The notes under the pieces were generated by a model. It was not told the DNA's origin. It was given only the letters and a program-made list of their open reading frames with translations, and ran no database searches. The position numbers and the translations under genes were made by a program. 64,000 nucleotides of DNA from an uncultured Lachnospiraceae bacterium (GTDB lineage Bacteria; Bacillota; Clostridia; Lachnospirales; Lachnospiraceae). The stretch is from the NCBI GenBank assembly GCA_902773435.1, contig CACYEN010000015.1, forward strand, positions 1 through 64,000, written 5' to 3'. The first letter of the stretch is position 1; the number at the start of each line of letters is the position of its first letter. Positions 17,997 through 27,600 of this stretch are shown piece after piece.

Positions 17997-18896
17997 TCAC
18001 TTGAGGACCACGCTGTTCGGAGCGGTCTCGGGCCTTTTGAGTTCCGCTCCTTTCCCGAGGAAATAATCCCTGAGCAGGTACCCGTCGTACCTGCTCTCCT
18101 CGTCGTCGATGATCGACGCGGGGGCATCGATAAACGCGGTCTCCGCCTCCACGAGATCGTAGAAGTCGAGCGTGAGTCCCCAGTTCCCGTGATGGCCGCA
18201 CTGGACATAATCCGCCTTCAGCTCCTCCCGGTGCGCGGGGATGATGTACTGCTCCATCTCCGACTGCACATCCGCGCAGAAGAGCATGCTCTCCTTCTTT
18301 CCCTCCGCGCGGAACATCAGCGACCCGTCATTGCACAGGTGGTCCTTGAGCGCGTCCACGCGCTCATCCCAGGAGTGGAGCACGCTGCAGCGGAGGCCGA
18401 TCAGGTCGAAGGTGTCATTTTCCCTGAGATACGTCACGTTGTCGGCGTCCTTTGTCAGGGTATAGAAGATCTCGTAGGCGTCGATCACGTCGTAGGATCT
18501 CGCCGTCTCCCTGTACCTCTCCCGGTTCACCGGAACCGTCAGAATCCTGTCGACCACAACGGAGCCGTCGACATTGGCCGCCATGATCGCGTTGAAAGCG
18601 CCCACGTGGTCGGGATGCGGGTGCGTGATCACCCACGCGTCGACGTGGCCGCCGTGCCGGTCGATCACCTCGCGCACCCCGTCCGCGTCGGTATCCCATC
18701 CCCCGTCGACGATCGCGAGCTGTCCCTTCGGATTCTCGATGGTGTAGAACATCATCTGATTCCCGCTGCCGCTGCCGTACTGCGTGACCGTCCACGGACT
18801 GACCCGCGTCTTCCGGATATACCAGGCACCCGCGGCCGCCAGAAGCAGGACGGCGGCGAGGGCCGGGATCAATATCAGTATCTTCTTCTGCCGCAT
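17997..18896 (-). CDS. Membrane-anchored MBL-fold (ComEC-like) hydrolase
   Basis: The 299-residue protein has an N-terminal membrane anchor (about 5-26) and an extracytoplasmic metallo-beta-lactamase fold. The metal motif THPHPDHVG (near 92-100), VDGGWDTD and the late CGHHGNWG are present. It resembles the nuclease-like domain of ComEC and stand-alone relatives; the substrate is unknown. ATG at 18896 has GGAGA 6 nt upstream. Its promoter overlaps a 16-bp tandem repeat. Confidence 0.82.
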   Translation of the reverse strand: MRQKKILILIPALAAVLLLAAAGAWYIRKTRVSPWTVTQYGSGSGNQMMFYTIENPKGQLAIVDGGWDTDADGVREVIDRHGGHVDAWVITHPHPDHVGAFNAIMAANVDGSVVVDRILTVPVNRERYRETARSYDVIDAYEIFYTLTKDADNVTYLRENDTFDLIGLRCSVLHSWDERVDALKDHLCNDGSLMFRAEGKKESMLFCADVQSEMEQYIIPAHREELKADYVQCGHHGNWGLTLDFYDLVEAETAFIDAPASIIDDEESRYDGYLLRDYFLGKGAELKRPETAPNSVVLK

Positions 18897-18933
18897 AGCT
18901 GTTCTCCAGACACTTGTTTTCTGATACCCGTCT

Positions 18934-18962
18934 ATCGTAAATCACAGTTTTTTAATTTTCAA
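18934..18962 (-). promoter_or_regulatory. Promoter of the MBL-fold gene
   Basis: TTGAAA (18957-18962) and TACGAT (18934-18939) are 17 bp apart on the minus strand. The -35 box lies inside the first copy of the direct repeat at 18956-18987. Confidence 0.55.
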
Positions 18963-18987
18963 GTGCCTGGGTTTTCAAGTGCCCGGG
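18956..18987. repeat. Tandem 16-bp direct repeat, candidate operator
   Basis: TTTTCAAGTGCCTGGG is followed at once by TTTTCAAGTGCCCGGG (15 of 16 identical). The first copy overlaps the -35 box of the MBL-fold gene, next to a LytTR regulator locus; this family binds direct repeats. Confidence 0.6.
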
Positions 18988-19017
18988 AAAAGGATACTCC
19001 CGCGGACGGGAGCGGCC

Positions 19018-19452
19018 TCAGGCATCCTCCTTCATTCTCATGAGTTCCCTGTTCATGACGCCGGCCTGGCCGGCGTCCAGCATCCAGGAGAAGAGATGGG
19101 CCGACACAAAGATGATGAGGACGGCCGCCGCGAAAGACACGGTCAGGGCGGTGTTCCCGGGATCCAGCGTCTTAAAGCCAAGTCCCGCGGCGATGAGGAC
19201 GGCCTCCAGCAGCACGAGCTGCAGGACCTTGCGGACCAGCATCTGCTTCACGCTGAGCTCATTTCGGGAATAGGTGACGAGCATGGGGAGGACACCGAGC
19301 GCCCCGTAGAGCAGGGGTGATAAAAACGTGTCGTACCCGAACGTGTCCCCCGGCCGGAAGGCGGTCCCGAGAATGAACATCGCCGCGTCGACCAGTGTCA
19401 CGACGATAAAATAGGTCTCCAGCAGATCCTTCAAAAATGTCCTGAAACGCAT
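19018..19452 (-). CDS. DUF3021-type membrane protein
   Basis: The 144-residue protein has four hydrophobic helices (about 10-30, 43-62, 75-95, 100-122). It directly follows a LytTR regulator gene with a 4-bp gap. DUF3021 membrane proteins paired with LytTR regulators are a known arrangement, in which the membrane partner is thought to restrain the regulator. ATG at 19452 has GGAGGG upstream. Confidence 0.75.
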   Translation of the reverse strand: MRFRTFLKDLLETYFIVVTLVDAAMFILGTAFRPGDTFGYDTFLSPLLYGALGVLPMLVTYSRNELSVKQMLVRKVLQLVLLEAVLIAAGLGFKTLDPGNTALTVSFAAAVLIIFVSAHLFSWMLDAGQAGVMNRELMRMKEDA

Positions 19453-19456
19453 CCCT

Positions 19457-19912
19457 TCACCCTCCTCTCAGGGTCTCCTTAAGACCCGGGACAAAACTTC
19501 TTGACACGATCACGTCCTCGCCGGTTGTCAGCCTCGCGGCAAATCTTCCGTTCAGGGCCGGCCTCAGCGATTCCACTTTCATCAGATTGACGATCATCGC
19601 CTTCGAGATGCGGAGGAACTTCCTGGGCCGGAGCTGTTCCTCGAGCTCATATAATTTCTGCCTGGTCTCATAGGTCCTGTCGCTGGTATAGAGAAAAGTC
19701 CGGCTGTCAACGGATTCGATGTAGATGACATCCGCGACCGGGATCTCGTACCGGTTTCCCCCGTCGTTCCCGGAGAGCACCCCCTGCCTGGACTTCACAA
19801 AGGCCACGATCTCCCTCACGTTCTCGTCCTCTTCATGGCAGCGGATCTCCACCATCTCGGGTTCGTCCCTGCCGATGACCCTGACGGAAATCCCCGTTTT
19901 AAGGAAGTTCAT
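19457..19912 (-). CDS. LytTR family DNA-binding regulator
   Basis: The 151-residue protein has a C-terminal LytTR domain (about 50-148) with the IPVADVIYIESVDSRTFLYT and FLRISKAMIVNL features. There is no receiver domain. This matches small LytTR regulators controlled by a membrane partner. ATG at 19912 lies inside the end of the upstream hydrolase gene with GGAGG 6 nt before it, so the three genes are translationally coupled. Confidence 0.87.
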   Translation of the reverse strand: MNFLKTGISVRVIGRDEPEMVEIRCHEEDENVREIVAFVKSRQGVLSGNDGGNRYEIPVADVIYIESVDSRTFLYTSDRTYETRQKLYELEEQLRPRKFLRISKAMIVNLMKVESLRPALNGRFAARLTTGEDVIVSRSFVPGLKETLRGG

Positions 19913-21266
19913 AGTACTCCTCCACCGAAAACTCTCCCTCTCCTTTCAGCCATGCGTTGAAGAACGAGAGGGTGATCTCATTCATTTTCCTGACACAGGC
20001 CTCCGGATCGACGGATCCCGTTCCGAGCCTTTTCGCGAGGAAGGGCGAGAACAGCGGGAGATCCGTATAATTCATGTGCCCCGTATTCCTGATACAGGTC
20101 TCATAGCCATGGACCGCGTGGGACAGCACTTCGTTGTTGGCATAGGGAATGTGCTCCGCGAGGCAGGTCATTCTGTCCTCGTGGTGCCTCTCATTGTCAA
20201 ACGTAAGAAGCGGCACGCCGTAAGGCTCTTCGTTCAGGATGTCCTGTCCGTTCTCCACCCCCTCGATCTCGCCGAGCATCGTGCCGTCAATGTCGATGAC
20301 GGCGCCGACGTCAGAGCGGGTCCGGCCAAGCGACACGGAAGCGGCCCCGCCGAGGGAGTGGCCCATAAGGCCGATCCTTGAGGGATCGATCATCGAGAGT
20401 GCCCTCCCCAGGACCTCGCTGCCCCCGTCCGTCAGGCCGGAAGCGGCGCCGCCGTCTTCCGCCGCGGCGAGGATCGTGTCGACGGCGAAATTCATATCGT
20501 CCGCGCGAAGCTTCAGCCATTTCCCCGAGAGCTTCGCAATGTCTTCTTCCGGTACGTCCGTGCTGTCCTGGACCAGCATCACCTCTCTCAGGAATCCCGG
20601 GTCCGCAATGATCAGCTTTCCGTTCGTGTCGTGCGTGAAGAGGGAGTGGTACGGGTGCTCGAGGCTCACGACCACATAGCCGTTGCTCGCCAGCTCCATA
20701 TAGGTGGACATATTGCTCTGATAATACCCGAACGCCCCGTGCGAAAAGACGACAAGCGGGAAATGTTCCCCTGCGGCAGCGTCCGGATAAAAGAAATAAG
20801 CCGGCACCTCGCGGCTGGAACCGTCCGATTCATGTTCCTCCGCGCGGCTTCCGTCCGTGAGTATGGTCTCGGCCCGGAGGACGCCGTATCCGCCGGTGGT
20901 CGGAAGCCCCTCGTAATCGGTGAACAGAAATGCCGGCAGGGCGGCAAACGCAAGCAGGACGATCTGAACAACGCACCTTCGCACGGCGCTCCCCGTCCCC
21001 ACCGCCTTCGGCTCCCTGTTTCTTCCCGCGAGCATGAGGATTCCCCTGACCGCGACTCGGAGGAGCAGGAGGAAGAACAGGGCCCCGAACCTCATGTCAA
21101 GGCTGACGGAGGGCGTGATGAGAAAGACCAGGAAGATCAGGAGTTCCGCCGCGTCGGCGATCAGCCTCCCCCGGGAGGCCTCGCGGGAGTCGGCTCCCCT
21201 CCGCGCCGTGAGGATACAGAAAACAAGTTCGACCGCGAGAAGCAGAGACAGTATCAGGATGTGCAT
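19899..21266 (-). CDS. Membrane alpha/beta hydrolase (PAF-acetylhydrolase-like)
   Basis: The 455-residue protein has three or four N-terminal membrane helices (about 1-120) followed by an alpha/beta hydrolase domain. The oxyanion segment VVFSHGAFGYY, the nucleophile elbow GLMGHSLGG and a late His in GHMNYTD are seen. This fits the platelet-activating-factor acetylhydrolase/lipase group. It overlaps the LytTR gene by 14 bp, making a probable operon hydrolase-LytTR-DUF3021. ATG at 21266 has AAAGGA 9 nt upstream. Confidence 0.82.
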   Translation of the reverse strand: MHILILSLLLAVELVFCILTARRGADSREASRGRLIADAAELLIFLVFLITPSVSLDMRFGALFFLLLLRVAVRGILMLAGRNREPKAVGTGSAVRRCVVQIVLLAFAALPAFLFTDYEGLPTTGGYGVLRAETILTDGSRAEEHESDGSSREVPAYFFYPDAAAGEHFPLVVFSHGAFGYYQSNMSTYMELASNGYVVVSLEHPYHSLFTHDTNGKLIIADPGFLREVMLVQDSTDVPEEDIAKLSGKWLKLRADDMNFAVDTILAAAEDGGAASGLTDGGSEVLGRALSMIDPSRIGLMGHSLGGAASVSLGRTRSDVGAVIDIDGTMLGEIEGVENGQDILNEEPYGVPLLTFDNERHHEDRMTCLAEHIPYANNEVLSHAVHGYETCIRNTGHMNYTDLPLFSPFLAKRLGTGSVDPEACVRKMNEITLSFFNAWLKGEGEFSVEEYYELP

Positions 21267-21413
21267 CTTTTTATGTCCTTTCAGAAGTTGTGGCTTAGCT
21301 GCTGCAGTCCGACTGTATCACGTCCCAGGGGCCGCCACAACGGGACCCGCGCCAAGATGCAAAAACGGGGTCCAAGATGCACGGAATTCCTCCGCATGTC
21401 TTTTTTTCGCGGA

Positions 21414-22619
21414 TCAGAATTCTCCGCAGACCTGGTAGATATAGAATTTGAGATAAAATGTTTCCTCCTGGGAGAGAAGGAGCGGATGATCCGGCGCCTG
21501 CGCCCGGGCCTCGACCTGTCTCAGCCTCACGTGCGCGTCCGCCGCCGCGCGCTTCACCATCTCCTCGAACAGTTCCCTCGTCATAAAGTGCGAGCACGAA
21601 CACGTCGCGAAAAATCCGCCCGGCCGGACAAGCCGCATCCCGTTCCGGTTGATCTCGCGGTAGCCGCGGACCGCGTTCTTCACGTTGGCCCTGGCCTTGG
21701 CGAACGCGGGCGGGTCCAGGATCACGAGGTCGTACCGCCTCCCCTCCTCCACCAGCCGCGGAAGCAGGTCGAGGACGTCCGCCCTCAGGAATTCCACGTT
21801 TTGAAACCCGTTCAGCTCCGCGTTTCTCCGCGCCATCGCGACCGCGCTCTCCGAGGCGTCGACGCCGGTCACGCGGACCGCGCCGCCGTATGCCGCGTTG
21901 AGCGCGAAAGAGCCCGTGTGCGTGAAGCAGTCAAGGACCTCCGCCCCCCGCGCGAGGGGCTGGATCGCGAGCCGGTTGTATTTCTGGTCGAGAAAGAAGC
22001 CGGTCTTCTGTCCGTCCTTCACGTCGACGTAGTATTTTACGCCGTTTTCCGTGATCAGGACTTCCGTGTCGAACCCGGGACCGATAAACCCCTTCACGCG
22101 CTCCATGCCCTCTTTCAGGCGCTCCTTCGCGTCGCTGCGTTCATAGACGCCCCGGACCCGGATCCCGTCCTCAGCGAGCACCTCCCCGAGGAGACCCACG
22201 AGCCTCTCCTTCATCCTGTCGATTCCGAGCGCGAGCGACTCCACGACGAGGACGTCCCCGTACTTGTCGACGGTAAATCCCGGGAGGCCGTCCGCCTCGC
22301 CGAACACGACCCTGCAGCTCGAGACGTCGACCGTCCTCTTTCTGTACTCCCAGGCCGCGCTGAGCCTCGCCCTGAGGAATCCGTCGTCGATCACCGCGTC
22401 GGGGTTCCTCGTCATCATCCGGACCCGGATCTTCGAGTTCACGTTGATAAAACCGATGCCGAGCCGGTATCCGTCAAAGTCGGAGACCCTCACGAGCGCG
22501 CCGTTAACATAGGATCCCCTGATTTCCTGAATCTCGTTGTCAAAAATCCACAGGCCGCCGGACTTCAGGAGCCGGCCGCCGCCCCTCTTCAGTATCGCTT
22601 CCGCTGTTGTTTCCATCAT
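21414..22619 (-). CDS. rlmI: Class I rRNA large subunit methyltransferase, RlmI-like
   Basis: The 401-residue protein has an N-terminal PUA-like domain (1-75), a linker and a C-terminal Rossmann methyltransferase (about 175-400). LDCFTHTGSFAL binds SAM, LVILDPPAFAK is motif IV and CSCSHFM is the catalytic-region Cys motif. The family makes 5-methylcytosine in 23S rRNA. Two ATG codons start the frame (22619 and 22616), with only a weak ribosome binding site. A 7-bp inverted repeat ACATTTT/AAAATGT (22653-22672) lies just upstream. Confidence 0.87.
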   Translation of the reverse strand: MMETTAEAILKRGGGRLLKSGGLWIFDNEIQEIRGSYVNGALVRVSDFDGYRLGIGFINVNSKIRVRMMTRNPDAVIDDGFLRARLSAAWEYRKRTVDVSSCRVVFGEADGLPGFTVDKYGDVLVVESLALGIDRMKERLVGLLGEVLAEDGIRVRGVYERSDAKERLKEGMERVKGFIGPGFDTEVLITENGVKYYVDVKDGQKTGFFLDQKYNRLAIQPLARGAEVLDCFTHTGSFALNAAYGGAVRVTGVDASESAVAMARRNAELNGFQNVEFLRADVLDLLPRLVEEGRRYDLVILDPPAFAKARANVKNAVRGYREINRNGMRLVRPGGFFATCSCSHFMTRELFEEMVKRAAADAHVRLRQVEARAQAPDHPLLLSQEETFYLKFYIYQVCGEF

Positions 22620-22699
22620 CGTTCTCTTTTCCGCGGCTTCCTGTGCTGTTTAACATTTTCTTCATAAAATGTCCACATTCTTCCGCTATTATGAATAAG

Positions 22700-22772
22700 T
22701 GCTTTCAAGCACAGCCGGTTTTACCGGCGCTCAGGGACCGCAGTCACCCCCTCATCGGCTGCGGTCCCGTTG
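22700..22772 (+). ncRNA. Candidate structured small RNA or leader (three consecutive hairpins)
   Basis: Three hairpins follow each other: TGCT-AGCA (22700-22711), GCCGG-TTTTA-CCGGC (22714-22728) and a 10-bp stem GGGACCGCAG/CTGCGGTCCC (22734-22768) followed by GTTGTTT. They lie between rlmI and the alcohol dehydrogenase with no coding potential. The tail is a poor terminator, so it may be an RNA gene or only a hairpin cluster; strand is uncertain. Confidence 0.3.
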
Positions 22773-22795
22773 TTTCCTGAAACTGCTTCCCGGAC

Positions 22796-22824
22796 GGGAC
22801 AGTCCTCTCCCCTTATGCTATAAT
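22796..22824 (+). promoter_or_regulatory. Possible promoter of the iron alcohol dehydrogenase gene
   Basis: A perfect TATAAT (22819-22824) lies 17 bp after a weak -35 box GGGACA (22796-22801), about 70 bp before the ATG. Confidence 0.45.
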
Positions 22825-22894
22825 AGTACACGGCAGAAAGATCCGCGATGACTGCTCACGCGGTCACGACCGTTTTTCCATGAGGAGGTATCAC

Positions 22895-24001
22895 ATGCCC
22901 GGCTTTTATATGCCCGTCAGAGTCTATGAAGAGAATGAGGCCGTCTCCCGGCACGCGGCGGAACTCGCCGCCCTCGGGAAGAAGGCCCTGATTGTCACCG
23001 GAAGAAACTCCGCCTTTATCAACGGCTCCTTCGACGACGTAACGCGCGCGCTGGAGGGCCAGGGGACCGCCTGGTCGGTCTTTCGCGACGTGGAGGAGAA
23101 TCCCTCCACGGACACCATCATGCGCGCCCGCGACCTCGGCCTTGAGGAGGGCGCCGATTTCGTGATCGGAATCGGCGGCGGCTCTCCCATGGACGCCGCG
23201 AAGGCTGTCGCCCTGATGATCCGCCACAGAGACAGGGACATCAGCTATCTGTACAGTCCCGACGGGGACAGCTCCGCGCTTCCCGTCGCCGAGATCCCGA
23301 CGACATGCGGGACCGGATCCGAAGTGACCGCTGTCTCGGTCCTGACCGATCCGGTGAAGGAGAGGAAGAAATCCATCCCTCACGAGATCTTCCCGAAGCT
23401 CGCGCTCATCGACGGAAAATACCTGCGTTTCGCGGGAAAATCCGTCATCGCGAACACCGCCTTCGACGCGCTCACGCACCTCATTGAAAGTTATCTCAAC
23501 ACGAAGTCGGATGCCTACAGCCGCATGTGCGTGGACGCCGGCCTCGCCACCTGGGCGCTGAGCCAGCCGGTATTCCGTGGGGAGAGAGAGCCCGATGACA
23601 GCGACTTCGTCCACATGATGCGGGCTTCCGCAATGGCCGGCATGGCGATCGCCCACACGGCGACCACGATCCCGCACGGCCTCAGCTATACGATGACCGT
23701 GAAACTCGGCGTCCCCCACGGAAAAGCGACTGCCTACTTCACGGCGGGCTATCTGGCCGAGGCGGATGAAGCCGACAGGAACTACCTTCTTGAGAGAGCG
23801 GGGTTCCGGGACATCGGGGACTACCGGGCAGTGTACCGCGCGGCCTGCGGGGAGATCGACGCGGACGGGGCGCTCCTCCGGGAAGTCATCGAGGCTGCCG
23901 TGGACGAGCTCGTCTCGAGCCCGCAGAAGCTCGCGCTCACGCCGTTTAAGACCGACGGGGACGTGCTGCGCAGGATCGCCTTTTTTGAAACAGAGGCCTG
24001 A
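22895..24001 (+). CDS. Iron-containing alcohol dehydrogenase
   Basis: The 368-residue protein is a group III, iron-type alcohol dehydrogenase. It has the nucleotide-binding GIGGGSPMDAAK, IPTTCGTGSE, and metal ligands in FDALTHLIE, HTATTIPHG and the late GVPHGKA. It should reduce aldehydes or oxidise alcohols with NAD(P)H in the cytosol; the substrate is not predictable. ATG at 22895 has AGGAGG 6 nt upstream. It stands alone with its own promoter and terminator. Confidence 0.93.
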   Translation: MPGFYMPVRVYEENEAVSRHAAELAALGKKALIVTGRNSAFINGSFDDVTRALEGQGTAWSVFRDVEENPSTDTIMRARDLGLEEGADFVIGIGGGSPMDAAKAVALMIRHRDRDISYLYSPDGDSSALPVAEIPTTCGTGSEVTAVSVLTDPVKERKKSIPHEIFPKLALIDGKYLRFAGKSVIANTAFDALTHLIESYLNTKSDAYSRMCVDAGLATWALSQPVFRGEREPDDSDFVHMMRASAMAGMAIAHTATTIPHGLSYTMTVKLGVPHGKATAYFTAGYLAEADEADRNYLLERAGFRDIGDYRAVYRAACGEIDADGALLREVIEAAVDELVSSPQKLALTPFKTDGDVLRRIAFFETEA

Positions 24002-24035
24002 GCGAGGGAAAGCCTCCCCGCTGCAGGCAGGGTCA

Positions 24036-24078
24036 GGGGCGTGCCGGCGGATTGCCATCCGCGGGCACGCCCCTCTTT
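24036..24078. terminator. Intrinsic terminator shared by converging genes
   Basis: GGGGCGTGCC pairs with GGCACGCCCC around a loop, followed by TCTTTC on the plus strand. It lies between the alcohol dehydrogenase (plus) and the cupin (minus). Confidence 0.65.
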
Positions 24079-24094
24079 CATGTTCAGGCTCTCT

Positions 24095-24445
24095 TTACTG
24101 ATAGACAATCACCGCGACGAGTTCGACGACATCTTCGCTGTGATTCGCGATTCCGTGACCGGTTCCGGTCGGGCAGACCGTCACGTCGCCGGCCGTGACC
24201 GTGCGGATCTCTCCGCCGTCGCTGTACTCCGCGGTCCCCTTCAGGATATAGAACAGTTCCGCGTCCGTTTCGTGAATGTGATAACCGATGCTGCAGCCGG
24301 GCTTCAGCGTGATTCTGGCAAAGAGCCTCCCCTTCCCGTTGAGTTCCTCCGGCCCCGTGATCAGGTTCGTGATCTCGACGGTCCCGTCCCCGTCCCTCAT
24401 GTGCTCCCTGAACTCGACTCCGCATTCTTCCGCTCGTCTGATCAT
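24095..24445 (-). CDS. Cupin domain protein
   Basis: The 116-residue protein is a single small cupin barrel. Motif 1 is GYHIHETDAELFYILKG (metal-binding His, His, Glu) and motif 2 is AGDVTVCPTGTGHGIAN. Such proteins may be isomerases, dioxygenase-like enzymes or ligand binders; no specific role can be assigned. ATG at 24445 has GGAGG about 10 nt upstream. A possible promoter (TTGACA 24527-24532 with TAAGCT 24504-24509, 17 bp) precedes it. Confidence 0.85.
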   Translation of the reverse strand: MIRRAEECGVEFREHMRDGDGTVEITNLITGPEELNGKGRLFARITLKPGCSIGYHIHETDAELFYILKGTAEYSDGGEIRTVTAGDVTVCPTGTGHGIANHSEDVVELVAVIVYQ

Positions 24446-24672
24446 TTCCCGTACACCTCCTGTAAATCCGGCATGAAACCTGCCGCTTCAACGTGTGGCT
24501 TTCAGCTTAAAACGGGATAAGTTTTCTGTCAAGTTTCTGTTCCCCGGAGACCTCCCCCGGCATTCTTCCGGCATGCCCCGTCCCAAAGAACATCTCCCGC
24601 TCTTTCTCTATCTCCCATTATAGGATAAAATAACAGTGGATGATAACCCCGCCTACAACACATGAGGTGTGA

Positions 24673-27600
24673 ATGATGGAGAGCACGGAATCAAGTGTCA
24701 GTATCTCGATGAGCAAACATGCGCCGGATGAGGAGATGTCCATGTCCTTCGGCTCCATGCAGGATGCCTCGGCCAGAATGGCGGACGCACTGAAGAACGA
24801 AAGCATCTCGAATGAGCGGATCTCTCGCAGCACTCCGCTCCTTGATACCTATATGGTGATGTCTGACCCGATCGAAGGCGGAATGGGCAGTGTCTACCGC
24901 GTCCACCATATGGCCTGGGATATGGACCTGGCGATGAAGCGGCCGAAAGCCAGGTTCTTTGCCGAGGCGGGCAGCGCCCGCAGGAAGAATTTCATCGAGG
25001 AATGCGACTACTGGATCCGCCTTGGGCTCCACCCCAATATCGTGAGCTGTTATTATGTCCGCGAGATCGGGGGCGTGCCGACGATCTTCTCGGAGTGGAT
25101 GGACGGAGGAAGCCTGAAGGACCGGATCCGGGACGGGTCGCTCTATGAGGGATCCGAAGAAGAAGTGGCGGAGCGCGTCCTGAACGCGGCAGTCCAGGCG
25201 GCAAGGGGCCTTAAATACTCGCATGAGAGCGGCCTCATCCACGCGGACGTCAAGCCGGGAAATATCCTGCTCACAAAAAACTGGAACGTGAAGGTGGCGG
25301 ATTTCGGAATCGCCCGCGCCGCCGCGGACCGGGAGGAAGAGAGCACGGGGTCCGGGACCGGAAAGCCCGCGGGATCCGGCGGGTATACGCCGGAGTACTG
25401 CCCAGCGGAACAGGCATCGGGGCAGGAACCGGAGAGATGGATGGATGTCTACGCGTTCGCGCTGACCGTACTGGAGATGTATGCGGGAAAACGCCTCTGG
25501 AAGACGGGGGCGGATGCCCGGGACGGAGCGGACGCTTATCTCCGCGGCCCCGGATTCCGCGTGAGGATGCCGGAGGCGGTGCAGGCCCTTCTCAACACCT
25601 GTCTCACGGAGAGGCCCGACGGGTTTGCCGGGATTGAGGCGGCGCTTCTTGATATTTACCGCAGAGAGACCGGCCTGCCCTACCCGAAAGACGAGGCGAA
25701 GGCGGCTTCGGACACGCCGGACAGCCTGAACAACCGCGCCCTGAGCTTCCTCGACCTCGGACAGCCGGAGGAGAGCCTGCGGCTCTGGGAGAGAGCGCTC
25801 TATGCGGCGCCGGATCACGTGCCCTCATTTTACAACCGTGAACTCTATTTCCTCCGCAGCGGGCAGAAGGCGGACTACAGGGTGCTGGAGGCGCTCGACC
25901 AGGACGAGGCGTGCCGGAGGGCTGACGCGGCGGCGGACATATTCGGCGAGTGGGACCGCACCCATCCCCTGCTTCCTCCGCCCGTCGCGTTTGAGATCGA
26001 AGGCTCCGCGACGGACGCAGTCCTCACGGATGAACATATCCTGTTCACCTTCAACGACTCGAATTCCTTTGGCGGAGACAGGAATCCCTGCATCTGCCGG
26101 GTCCGGCGGGAAGGGAGCGGCGGGGGTGAGAAGGATGAGCTTCAGGATATCATTTCCCTTAAGAGCCCGATTGTGAAGATCGCGGTCAGGCCCGGCAGGG
26201 AGGAAGCGGCCGTGCTCCTCGAGGACGGCACGCTGTGCCTCTATGATACCCGGGAGCACAGGCTCCTCCGCGCCGTGCGCACGCTTCCGGAGGATACTCT
26301 GGAGGCGGTCTTCGGCAGCCTTTTCTACTTGAAATTCGCCTGGTCCCGGAAAGGCCATATTCTCGCTTTTTACAACGAGAAGCTCAGGAACGGGACGGTC
26401 ATGGTGGAGATGCCCTCCATGCGCGTGATCGGAGGAACCGGAAAGCATTTCTGCGCCTTCTCGCCGGATGACCTCCCGCTCGTGCTCGGGCGCGCGGCCG
26501 GAGGTTCGCACGCGCTCTTTGAAGTGGACCTCTCGGGGCGGGAGCGCGAAGTCTACCGGTTCGGATCGGATCCGAAGCAGTATATCGAATTCTGCCAGAG
26601 CCAGAAAGAACTGCGCGGGATGTATTACTTCCGTTTTGCCGAGTACGGCAGGTCGGGAGTGACGGACGAGGATTTTTACCTGGATCGGGAATACATGAAG
26701 CATCCGGTTGATAACGCCCCCGGAACTGTGCTTTTCCACGATCCCGGGAAGGGGCTCATTTACACCTTGACGGACCCGAAGATCGGGAGCGGCCGGGCAG
26801 ACCTCATCGAGGTAAAGGACAGCCGCACCATGAACCGGATTTTTTCAGTGAGGACGGAGAAAATCACGGGAGTCCTTGAGGATCCGGACGGGACGCGGGT
26901 CGTGACGTGGCGCGTACAGGACGGAAGGACGAGCTGGAGCGCTGCAGCGCCGCTCCCGTCCGTTCATCAGAACCGCCCGGCGGCTTACCGCCTCTCGGAG
27001 ATCGTCACCGAGGAGAAACGAAGCGAAGAGGATGACAGGCTGGCGCGGCTTCTCGATTCATTCCGCCGGGCGGATGAGGCGGGCGACACGGATACAGCCC
27101 TCGGCATTCTGCGGGAATCAAGGGAAATACCCGGTTTCCACGGAAGTCCCGCGGCTGTGGGGATGGAGGAGAGGGCGGATGCCATCGCCGAGAAATACGC
27201 GCTGAAAACGGTCCGGCAGCTCCCTGACCGAAAAGGCCTCCCGCAGTTCTTCTACCTCGGAAAGGCCTGGCGCCGCTGCCGCGACGGGCTGATCGCGGTA
27301 TACAGCCCGACGCTGCTGGGTGAATCAGACGACGTCGAGCTGTACAGTCCGGACGGAACACTCGTCCGGAAGATCCGGCTTCCGTCCTTCTCCCACAATG
27401 TCCGCGTGAAAGGCGACCGGATCTTTACGTGGATCTCCGCGACTCTTCATGCCGCCGTCTATGATCTCGAGGGCAATCTCCTGCACTCTTCGCCCGCGGG
27501 GTGGCCTCCGCCCCCCGACAGGATCAGCGACAGCCGGTCCCCGAAGATCATGGATCTCGACAGCACGGGACGGTATGTTCTCTTCGGCATGGCGAAAAAG

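Noticed and set aside
17758..18201. A minus-strand frame across the mgtE leader and the MBL gene end
   Set aside because: It overlaps the leader structures and a real gene in another frame, and lacks a start signal.
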